This document shows positions 1 through 5,560 of a stretch of DNA of 7,448 bases, one piece after another. The notes below the pieces were generated by a model. It did not search any database. It saw nothing but the letters and a program-made list of their open reading frames with translations, and was not told the origin of the DNA. Each line of letters starts with the position of its first letter. Within the stretch, counting starts at the first letter, position 1. Location: the NCBI GenBank assembly GCA_009697495.1, contig SHUN01000134.1, positions 1-7,448 of the forward strand, in the 5' to 3' direction. Position numbers and translations under genes: made by a program. The stretch comes from Bryobacterales bacterium (GTDB taxonomy: Bacteria > Acidobacteriota > Terriglobia > Bryobacterales > Bryobacteraceae).

Positions 1-2250
1 TTTCTCATTCTGGGTTTGACTGCTATGGCATTCGCGGACACCATCCACGTTCCCGGATTGAAACAGCCGGTCGACATTCTGACGGACAAGTGGGGCGTGC
101 CGCACATCTATGCGGCCAACACGGCCGACGCGTTCTTCGCGCAGGGCTTCAACGTGGCCCGGGAGCGGCTGTTCCAGATCGACCTGTGGCGGCGGCGCGG
201 GCTGGGGAAGATGGCGGAAGTGATGGGCCCGGCCTATGTGGAGCAGGACCGCGCGGCGCGGCTGTTTCTCTATCGATCGCCGATCGAGAAAGAATGGGCG
301 GCGTATGGGCCTGATGCGCGGACCATCACGGAATCATTCGTGGCGGGGATCAATGCGTATGTGGATTGGCTGGCTTTGCATAAGGAGCATTTGCCGGTCG
401 AGTTTTCCATCTTGAAGTACGCGCCCTCGAAGTGGGAAGCGGCGGATGTCGTGCGGATTCGGAGCCATGGATTGACCCGCAACCTGACCCAGGAAGTGGC
501 GAGGGCGAAGACCATCTGCGCCACCGGTCCCGTTAAGGGGCCGGGCTACGATCAGGCGCGGCACGGCTTGCAGCCGGCGTGGGAGACGAAGGTTCCAGAG
601 GGGTTGGATCCTTGTTTGCCAGCGGATGTTTTGAAGGTGTTCACGCTGGCGACGCAGGTTGCGCCATTCGCCAAGCCGAACACGGATTCGCAAGACGACG
701 GGAGCAATAACTGGGTGATCGCGCCGTCGAAATCCGCCACTGGCCGTCCGATAGTGGCGGGCGATCCGCACCGCGCCTATTCGACGCCGAGCCTGCGTTA
801 CATTGCGCATGTCAGCGCGCCTGGGCTGGATATTATCGGCGCTGGCGAGCCGGCGTTGCCGGGGATTTCGATGGGCCACAATGGGACGATTGCATTTGGC
901 CTGACGATATTTCCCATCGATCAGGAAGACCTCTACGTATACGAGTTGAACCCGGCCGACGCGCGCCAGTATCGGTACAAGGGCGGATGGGAGGCGATGC
1001 GGATTGTGCGGGAACCGGTGGCCGTGAAGGGCGTCGCGGCGGTGGAGGCATCGTTGGCGTTTACGAGGCATGGACCGGTGATCTTCGCGGACAAAACACG
1101 GGCGTATGCCATTCGCACATGCTGGATGGAGCCGGGAATGTCGCCCTATTTCGGGAGCATCGCGTATATGCGGGCTCGCAATTTTACGGAGTTTCAGAAG
1201 GGACGTTTTCGCGGGGGCGCGCCGACGGTGAATCAGGTTTACGCCGACACGAAGGGCAATATTGCGTGGAGTCCGGGCGGATTGACGCCAGTGCGCCCGA
1301 ACTGGGACGGATTGCTTCCCGTGCCTGGAGACGGCCGCTACGAATGGGCCGGATTTCTGCGCCCGAACCAATTTCCTTCGGCGTTGAATCCATCGGCGGG
1401 CTATGTTTCGACATCGAATGAAATGAACATGCCGGAGGGATATCCATACAAGGAACGAAAGCTGGGCTTTGAGTGGGCGAACGATTCGCGGCACCGGCGG
1501 ATTGATGAGGTTTTGAAGCCGATGGCGAAGGTGTCTTTGCAGGACTCAATGAAGCTGCAAACGGATTTGACGTCGGTGGCGGCGCGGCGGGCGGTGGCGC
1601 TATTAGAGCGTATTCCGGCGGCGGGAATCCTGCGGAATTGGGACGCCGTGGAGCGCGTGGATTCGAAAGAGGCGGCGCTGTATGAAATCTGGTGGAAGCG
1701 GCATTTGGGACCGGCGTTTTTGAAAGCGGCAGTGCCTGCGGGGGCTGTGGCCACGCCGGACACGGCGGTGATGCTGGATGTGTTGGAAGGGAAATCGACG
1801 CGGTTCGATGTGGACGCGCGCCGCCTGCTTTTGGAGACGTTAGGACCGGCCGTCGCGGAATGGGAGAAATTAGGCCGGCCTGTTTGGGGTACGCTCCATC
1901 AATCGCTGCCGCCCCATCCGCTGCGCGATTTTGTGGACGCGGAGTGGCGGAAGAAGTTGCAGCCGGGGCCGTTTCCAGCGCCGGGCGGACCGTTCTCGCC
2001 GTGGCAATCGATGCATTCCGGGAACAGCTTTCAATTGACGAATGGGCCGTCGTTCCGGATGGTGCTGGATGTGGGGAACTGGGATGAATCGCGGGCGGTG
2101 AATTATCCGGGGCAATCGGGGCGATGGGATGATCCGCATTATTCCGATCTGACGGGAACGTGGCTGCGCGGGGAGTATTTTCCATTGCTCTATTCGCGAG
2201 CGGCGGTGGAGAAGGCGGCCGGGCGGCGAACCCGTTTGGAGCCGAGGTAG
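1..2250 (+). CDS. Penicillin acylase / AHL-acylase family Ntn hydrolase, secreted, 5'-partial
   Basis: N-terminal-nucleophile amidohydrolase that would cleave an acyl-amide bond in the periplasm or outside the cell; beta-lactam side chains or acyl-homoserine lactones are the family's typical substrates. The frame is open to base 1 and its first residues, FLILGLTAMAFA then DT, look like the end of a signal peptide with an AFA cleavage site, so the true start lies before the window. The precursor cleavage site is Gly-Ser at bases 700-705 in the motif DGSNNW; this Ser (codon 703-705) would become beta-chain residue 1. Counting from it, residue 23 is His (in GDPHR), as in cephalosporin acylases and PvdQ-type AHL acylases rather than Gln as in E. 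coli penicillin G acylase. A candidate oxyanion Asn is at 1417-1419, beta residue 239. PGISMGHNGTIAFGLT and the C-terminal PGQSGRWDDPHYSDL are further family hallmarks. The family is certain; the substrate is not. Confidence 0.93.
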   Translation, partial: FLILGLTAMAFADTIHVPGLKQPVDILTDKWGVPHIYAANTADAFFAQGFNVARERLFQIDLWRRRGLGKMAEVMGPAYVEQDRAARLFLYRSPIEKEWAAYGPDARTITESFVAGINAYVDWLALHKEHLPVEFSILKYAPSKWEAADVVRIRSHGLTRNLTQEVARAKTICATGPVKGPGYDQARHGLQPAWETKVPEGLDPCLPADVLKVFTLATQVAPFAKPNTDSQDDGSNNWVIAPSKSATGRPIVAGDPHRAYSTPSLRYIAHVSAPGLDIIGAGEPALPGISMGHNGTIAFGLTIFPIDQEDLYVYELNPADARQYRYKGGWEAMRIVREPVAVKGVAAVEASLAFTRHGPVIFADKTRAYAIRTCWMEPGMSPYFGSIAYMRARNFTEFQKGRFRGGAPTVNQVYADTKGNIAWSPGGLTPVRPNWDGLLPVPGDGRYEWAGFLRPNQFPSALNPSAGYVSTSNEMNMPEGYPYKERKLGFEWANDSRHRRIDEVLKPMAKVSLQDSMKLQTDLTSVAARRAVALLERIPAAGILRNWDAVERVDSKEAALYEIWWKRHLGPAFLKAAVPAGAVATPDTAVMLDVLEGKSTRFDVDARRLLLETLGPAVAEWEKLGRPVWGTLHQSLPPHPLRDFVDAEWRKKLQPGPFPAPGGPFSPWQSMHSGNSFQLTNGPSFRMVLDVGNWDESRAVNYPGQSGRWDDPHYSDLTGTWLRGEYFPLLYSRAAVEKAAGRRTRLEPR
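2244..2247 (+). promoter_or_regulatory. Shine-Dalgarno GAGG overlapping the end of the acylase gene
   Basis: GAGG lies six bases before the ATG at 2254 and immediately before the acylase TAG stop, inside the last sense codons of the acylase. With only three bases between stop and start, this arrangement suggests translational coupling and fixes the start of the downstream gene. Confidence 0.7.
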
Positions 2251-2253
2251 GGC

Positions 2254-2817
2254 ATGAACGAGGAAATGCTACTGGTGGTGCGCGCGGCGGAATTCGCGGC
2301 GAGGGTGCATGCGCGGCACCGGCGGAAGGACGTGGACGAGACGCCGTATGTGAATCATCTGGCGCATGTGGCGAGGCTACTGGCGGAGGCCGGGTGCGAC
2401 GCGAATGTGGTGGCGGCAGGTTTTTTGCATGACACGATTGAGGACGTAAGAGTGTCGTATGAAACGCTCGTTGCCGAATTCGGCGAGGACATTGCGGATC
2501 TGGTGCGCGCGGTGACCGACGATAAATCGCAGCGTTGGCAGAAGCGGAAGCAGGCGCAAATCGATCACGCGCCGGAGGCGACGCCGCGCGTGGCGGCGTT
2601 GAAATTAGCGGATAAGATCAGCAATTTGTATTCTCTGCGAGACACGCCACCGCATGGGTGGGACAAGGCGGAGATCGCGAAGTACATCGATTGGGCGCAT
2701 CGGGTGGTGTCCAAGCTTCCGGCGCCGAACGCGGTTTTATTCGCCGATTATGAGGCGATCCGAGCGAAGTTGCTCGGGCGCATTGGCGGAAGCCAGTGGG
2801 AGTCGAACCCACCGTGA
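2254..2817 (+). CDS. Small HD-domain (p)ppGpp hydrolase-like protein (MESH1/SpoT-HD type)
   Basis: A 187-residue single-domain protein with the hydrolase motifs of RelA/SpoT and of the stand-alone MESH1 family: RRKDVDETPYVNH with His35, FLHDTIED with His59-Asp60 and Glu63-Asp64, and KLADKISNL with Asp120 and Asn124. In that family the His/Asp residues hold a Mn ion and the enzyme removes pyrophosphate from (p)ppGpp; animal MESH1 also dephosphorylates NADPH. No synthetase or TGS/ACT domain follows, so it would act only as a hydrolase, in the cytoplasm. It follows the acylase gene by three bases and probably shares its transcript, though no functional link is evident. The last residues (about GGSQWESNPP) are antisense to the 3' end of the selenocysteine tRNA, so the natural C-terminus may once have been shorter. 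The HD family is secure; the alarmone substrate is inferred. Confidence 0.88.
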   Translation: MNEEMLLVVRAAEFAARVHARHRRKDVDETPYVNHLAHVARLLAEAGCDANVVAAGFLHDTIEDVRVSYETLVAEFGEDIADLVRAVTDDKSQRWQKRKQAQIDHAPEATPRVAALKLADKISNLYSLRDTPPHGWDKAEIAKYIDWAHRVVSKLPAPNAVLFADYEAIRAKLLGRIGGSQWESNPP

Positions 2818-2878
2818 CGCATACGCGCCACACGCTGGTTTTGAAGACCAGGCCCAGCACCGGCCAAGTGTGGCTTCC
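2784..2878 (-). tRNA. selC: tRNA-Sec (anticodon TCA), selenocysteine tRNA
   Basis: Read on the minus strand, this 95-base sequence folds as a bacterial tRNA-Sec. It has an 8-bp acceptor stem (GGAAGCCA with TGGCTTCC), discriminator G and an encoded CCA. The D arm has a 6-bp stem with wobble pairs and a 4-base loop. The 5-bp anticodon stem CTGGT/ACCAG closes loop CTTCAAA, with TCA at 2842-2844. A long variable arm pairs TGGCGC with GCGTCA around GTAT, and the T arm is GTGGG-TTCGACT-CCCAC. The 8+5 acceptor/T-stem geometry, the UGA-reading anticodon and the 95-base length match E. coli selC. It begins 13 bases after the stop of the minus-strand HD gene, so co-transcription and processing are plausible; I see no convincing promoter of its own. 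The organism should therefore encode SelA, SelB, SelD and at least one selenoprotein elsewhere. Confidence 0.96.
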
Positions 2879-2891
2879 GTTATTGAGTCTA

Positions 2892-3449
2892 TCAGCCGGC
2901 CAGCCCCAGACTGGCGGCGCGACCCTTCATCGCTTCGATGCAAAAGGCGATGTGGTCATCGAGATCGATCCCCATTTCGGCGGCGCCGTTGATGACGTCG
3001 TCGCGATTGACGGCGCGGGCGAAGGCCTTGTCTTTCAGCTTCTTCCGCACCGACTTCACTTCCACCTCGGCGATGGCGCGGCCGGGCTTCACGTAAGCGC
3101 AAGCGGTGAGGAAGCCGGCGAGTTCATCGCAGGCGAAGAGCGATTTTTCAAGCAAACTTTCGCGCGGGACGCCGCTGTAGTTGGCGTGGGAGAGAATGGC
3201 GCGGCGAATTTCACCGGACACGCCGCGTTCAGCGAGAATCGGCTCGCCTTTCATGGGATGATCGGGCGACTGCGGATGGATCTCCCAATCGAAGTCATGA
3301 AGCAAGGCGGTGACGGCCCATTTCTCCTCGTCCTCACCGTATTTGAGAGCGTAGGCAGCCATGCAAGCCTCCACCGCGAGCATGTGTTTGCGCAGCCCTT
3401 CGGACTGCACGAATTCACACACCGTTTGCCAAGCCTGTTCGCGATCCAT
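2892..3449 (-). CDS. HD-superfamily phosphohydrolase (COG2316-like)
   Basis: A 185-residue single HD domain, predicted to be a cytoplasmic metal-dependent phosphohydrolase of unknown substrate. From the chosen Met, likely metal ligands are His22 (LRKHMLAVE), His51-Asp52 (ALLHDFDWE), His88 (ILSHANYSG) and Asp108 (FACDEL). Stretches such as HPMKGEPILAERGV, EVKSVRKKLKDKAFA and VNRDDVINGAAEMGIDLDDHI fit the uncharacterised family I recall as COG2316. I chose the ATG at 3447-3449 because homologues start with a similar M-x-R-E-x-A. A TTG eight codons upstream (3471-3473) would add MKSGTNRG. AGAGGT sits only one base before the ATG, which is too close for a normal ribosome site, so the start is uncertain. 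The stop TGA is followed directly by TAG. The gene precedes selC on the same strand and diverges from tRNA-Ala. It is unrelated in detail to the RelA/SpoT-type HD protein at 2254-2817. Confidence 0.87.
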   Translation of the reverse strand: MDREQAWQTVCEFVQSEGLRKHMLAVEACMAAYALKYGEDEEKWAVTALLHDFDWEIHPQSPDHPMKGEPILAERGVSGEIRRAILSHANYSGVPRESLLEKSLFACDELAGFLTACAYVKPGRAIAEVEVKSVRKKLKDKAFARAVNRDDVINGAAEMGIDLDDHIAFCIEAMKGRAASLGLAG

Positions 3450-3480
3450 ACCTCTGTTTGTACCGGATTTCAACGAAATA

Positions 3481-3489
3481 TGCTATCCT
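3481..3489 (+). promoter_or_regulatory. Candidate extended -10 promoter element for tRNA-Ala
   Basis: TGCTATCCT reads as an extended -10 (TGn followed by TATCCT, four of six matches to the consensus hexamer), ending 18 bases before the mature tRNA 5' end. No good -35 is visible at normal spacing. The same 58-base spacer must also hold the start signals of the divergent HD gene. Confidence 0.35.
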
Positions 3490-3507
3490 GATTTTGGCTG
3501 GCGACGT

Positions 3508-3583
3508 GGGCCTGTGGCGCAGTTGGGAGCGCGCTTCCATGGCATGGAAGAGGTCATCGGTTCGAACCCGATCAGGTCCACCA
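3508..3583 (+). tRNA. tRNA-Ala (anticodon GGC)
   Basis: A complete 76-base cloverleaf. The acceptor stem GGGCCTG pairs with CAGGTCC with one G-U pair, followed by discriminator A and an encoded CCA. The D stem is GCGC/GCGC, the anticodon stem CTTCC/GGAAG encloses loop ATGGCAT with GGC in the anticodon position, a five-base variable loop follows, and the T arm is ATCGG-TTCGAAC-CCGAT. GGC decodes GCC and GCU alanine codons. It stands alone on the plus strand. AAATTTTTC follows the CCA, and two hairpins lie downstream. Confidence 0.97.
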
Positions 3584-3585
3584 AA

Positions 3586-3620
3586 TTTTTCAAACGCTTG
3601 GCGAGCCTCGGCCCGCCAAG
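3586..3620. terminator. T-run plus 7-bp hairpin after tRNA-Ala; possible weak terminator
   Basis: Five T (3586-3590) follow tRNA-Ala almost directly. Then CTTGGCG (3597-3603) pairs perfectly with CGCCAAG (3614-3620) around a ten-base loop. The hairpin is not followed by a clean T-run on either strand, so it is at best an imperfect terminator for the convergent tRNA-Ala and MBL transcripts. Confidence 0.3.
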
Positions 3621-3631
3621 GTTCCCGCCCG

Positions 3632-3659
3632 TGGAGTCCTGCTAGGGGAGCAAACTCCA
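3632..3659. terminator. Two-part hairpin in the convergent spacer; possible weak terminator
   Basis: TGGAGT (3632-3637) pairs with ACTCCA (3654-3659). Inside it TGCT pairs with AGCA around loop AGGGG, with a 2-by-1 internal bulge. On the plus strand only TTT follows. It lies between the ends of the convergent tRNA-Ala and MBL genes, where transcripts should stop. A transcript-processing or purely incidental structure is equally possible. Confidence 0.3.
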
Positions 3660-3714
3660 TTTGATGCACGGGCAGCCAGTCGTGTTGTGGTACCCACCGG
3701 CGTCCAAACCGGAT

Positions 3715-4563
3715 TTACTTCAACTCCGCGATCATTCCGTCCAGCGACATGCGCTGCTGCTGGGCACCCCAGCCAAAATTTGCCGTCATGAACTGGCCGA
3801 TCTCTTCCTTGCTCTTACCGAGCCGGACCTGTTCCCGCGCGCGTGCCTGCAATTTACCCAAGTTATCCCGATAGGTCTGTAGCTCCGCCTTCGTCTGCAC
3901 CGCGCCGTGACCCGGGATCACCGTATCGAAATCGCATTTCAAAACGGCATCCAGCGTCTTGGTGAATTCCACCAAACTGCCGCCGTTCGGATAGTCGATG
4001 AGCGGCGTCGTGCCCGCCATCAGGTCACCCATGTGAATCGTGCGCCGGGCCGGGAAAAAGATAACGGCGTCGCCGTTCGTATGCCCTCGTCCGAAGTAGC
4101 GGGCCTGCACCTCTTTGCCGCCCAGCACGACCTGCATCTCATCCGTGAACGTCACTCGCGACATGCCTGGCAGCTTGCCCGTCACCATGTTGGCCCGGGC
4201 ATTCTTATGCAGCAGGATCTCCACGCCCGCCGCGATCATCTTGGAATTTCCGCCCGTGTGATCGCCGTGATGGTGCGTGTTGATGAGGTATTTCACCGGC
4301 TTGTCCGTCACCTTTTTCACGTTCGCCATGATCTCGTCGAAGTTTCGTTCGAATTTGTCGTCAATGACGATTGCGCCCTCATCGGTCACATAAACCGCCA
4401 CGTTCCCGCCGCTGCCAACGATATTGTAGAGATCGTCGGCGACCTTCACCAGACTGAACGGCGGTGGAAGCTCCAATCCGCCTTTCTGCTGGGTAAACGC
4501 GGTGAAGGTAGTGACCAGCGTGAGTGAGGCGAAGGCGACGCGAATTCCAATTGACTTGTTCAT
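3715..4563 (-). CDS. Secreted metallo-beta-lactamase-fold hydrolase
   Basis: A 282-residue zinc-hydrolase-fold protein with an N-terminal signal sequence: basic start MNKSIGIR, hydrophobic VAFASLTLVTTFTAF, mature part from about residue 25. The metal-site motifs are complete: THHHGDH (HxHxDH with His97, His99, Asp101, His102), GRGHTNGD with His161, HMGDL with Asp180, and IPGHGA with His219. This is the general periplasmic MBL-fold group related to class B beta-lactamases and SoxH-like hydrolases; the sequence does not reveal whether the substrate is a beta-lactam, a lactone or something else. The C-terminal 60 residues are a charged helical tail common in these homologues. The start is supported by AGGA at 4571-4574 (minus strand), seven bases before the ATG. 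It diverges from the sugar kinase across 40 bases and converges on tRNA-Ala. The fold is certain; the function is not. Confidence 0.92.
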   Translation of the reverse strand: MNKSIGIRVAFASLTLVTTFTAFTQQKGGLELPPPFSLVKVADDLYNIVGSGGNVAVYVTDEGAIVIDDKFERNFDEIMANVKKVTDKPVKYLINTHHHGDHTGGNSKMIAAGVEILLHKNARANMVTGKLPGMSRVTFTDEMQVVLGGKEVQARYFGRGHTNGDAVIFFPARRTIHMGDLMAGTTPLIDYPNGGSLVEFTKTLDAVLKCDFDTVIPGHGAVQTKAELQTYRDNLGKLQARAREQVRLGKSKEEIGQFMTANFGWGAQQQRMSLDGMIAELK

Positions 4564-4603
4564 AAGAGTGTCCTAATAATATCGCTTGCGCGAAGATTAC
4601 TAA
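4564..4603. promoter_or_regulatory. 40-bp divergent start region between MBL hydrolase and sugar kinase genes
   Basis: Two genes start back to back here. For the leftward gene, TATTAT preceded 16 bases upstream by TTAGTA is a weak sigma-70-like pair, and AGGA serves as its ribosome site. For the rightward gene only a weak GAAG lies eight bases before the ATG, and its promoter would have to extend into the hydrolase gene. Shared regulation is possible but nothing here proves it. Confidence 0.3.
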
Positions 4604-5476
4604 ATGCCTCCTGTGCTTTTATCCGTGGGTGAGATTCTGTGGGATCAGTATCCAGGGTACCGGCTGTTGGGCGGCGCGCCGTTTAATTTGGCCGCGCATG
4701 CGGCGCGGTTGGGATTTGCATCGTATTTCATCAGCGCGTTGGGGAAGGACGCGGCCGGAGATGAGGCCATGGCGCGGGCGGAGGCGCTGGGCGTCGATAT
4801 GACGTACACGCGGCGTCATCCGCGGTGGCCTACGGGCATCGTCGATGTCACGCTCGACGATCCGGCGCATCCTTCCTACCACTTACGCCGGCCCGCGGCC
4901 TGGGAGGAACCGGAGATTTCGGACTGCCAGGCGGCAGAGTTGCGGGCGCTGCGGCCTGCCTGGCTTGTCTGCGGCACACTGCAGCAGACTTGCCCGATGG
5001 CCCGCCAGGCGCTTCTGTCGCTGAGCGGTATTCCGCTGTTCTACGATGTCAATTTACGTTCCGGGTTTGAAGATCCAGCGACTGTGGATGCGTTGTTGCG
5101 AGCGGCCGCCATCGTCAAGTGCAATGGCGCGGAACTCGCCTGGCTCGCACGCGAGCTAACACTCCATGGCGACCCGGCGGAGGCGCTTCTGCGGCGTTAC
5201 CCGCTCACCGCGCTCTGCATCACTCTGGGAGCGGATGGCTGCCGCATTCACGCCAATGGAGAGGCTGTTTTCGAACGCCCGCCGGCTATCTCGGCCATTG
5301 ACGCAGTGGGCGCGGGCGACGCGTTTTCCGCGGCGCTGCTCCACGGGTTCACCCAGCAATGGCCGCTGCGCCGGACGGCGCGCTTTGCCAACGCGCTGGG
5401 CTCCCTGGTGGCATCGCGGCGCGGGGCGATTCCGGATTGGACGCTCGACGAACTCTTGCCGCTCAACACCGGTTAG
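4604..5476 (+). CDS. PfkB-family sugar kinase, fructokinase-like
   Basis: A 290-residue ribokinase/PfkB-fold kinase that would phosphorylate a sugar with ATP in the cytoplasm. The N-terminal LLGGAPFNLAAHAARLG (about residues 21-37) is the substrate-side motif seen in fructokinases. YDVNLRSGF (147-155) is the usual D-x-N-x-R segment. AIDAVGAGDAFSAALLHG (231-248) is the PfkB signature, with catalytic base Asp239 and the anion-hole glycines. The length is normal for bacterial fructokinases and both ends are intact. Fructose is the best guess from the GGAPFN motif, but other hexoses or ketoses cannot be excluded. The neighbouring genes give no sugar-uptake context. It stops 84 bases before the convergent end of the arylsulfotransferase-like gene; in that spacer I see no gene and no clear terminator. 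Confidence 0.9.
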   Translation: MPPVLLSVGEILWDQYPGYRLLGGAPFNLAAHAARLGFASYFISALGKDAAGDEAMARAEALGVDMTYTRRHPRWPTGIVDVTLDDPAHPSYHLRRPAAWEEPEISDCQAAELRALRPAWLVCGTLQQTCPMARQALLSLSGIPLFYDVNLRSGFEDPATVDALLRAAAIVKCNGAELAWLARELTLHGDPAEALLRRYPLTALCITLGADGCRIHANGEAVFERPPAISAIDAVGAGDAFSAALLHGFTQQWPLRRTARFANALGSLVASRRGAIPDWTLDELLPLNTG

Positions 5477-5560
5477 GGCGTAACTGCTCAGATAAGCGAT
5501 CCCATTGCAATCGAGCGCCAGTGAAACGACGGGGTGGACATTGAACGTCCCGGCGCGGAT

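Noticed and set aside
16..18. TTG as the start of the acylase gene
   Set aside because: The frame is open upstream and codes for the hydrophobic core of a signal peptide that ends just after this codon. A start here would remove the signal peptide.
334..1494. Long minus-strand open frame (386 codons) antisense to the acylase gene
   Set aside because: The translation is rich in Arg, Pro and His with no recognisable domain, while the opposite strand is a clear acylase. This is a shadow of GC-rich codon use.
1184..2185. Minus-strand open frame of 333 codons antisense to the acylase C-terminus
   Set aside because: Extremely Pro/Ser/Ala-rich with no motifs; it covers conserved acylase residues on the other strand.
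2889..2894. UGA stop of the HD gene next to selC read as selenocysteine
   Set aside because: UAG follows directly, so read-through would add one residue. No SECIS-like need is apparent and the protein already has normal length.
2796..3491. Plus-strand open frame of 231 codons across selC and the COG2316-like gene
   Set aside because: It begins inside the tRNA-Sec complement and runs antisense to a well-supported HD protein; its translation shows no family features.
5477..5560. Terminator or small gene in the convergent spacer after the sugar kinase gene
   Set aside because: I found no stable hairpin with a T-run and no start codon with a ribosome site there.
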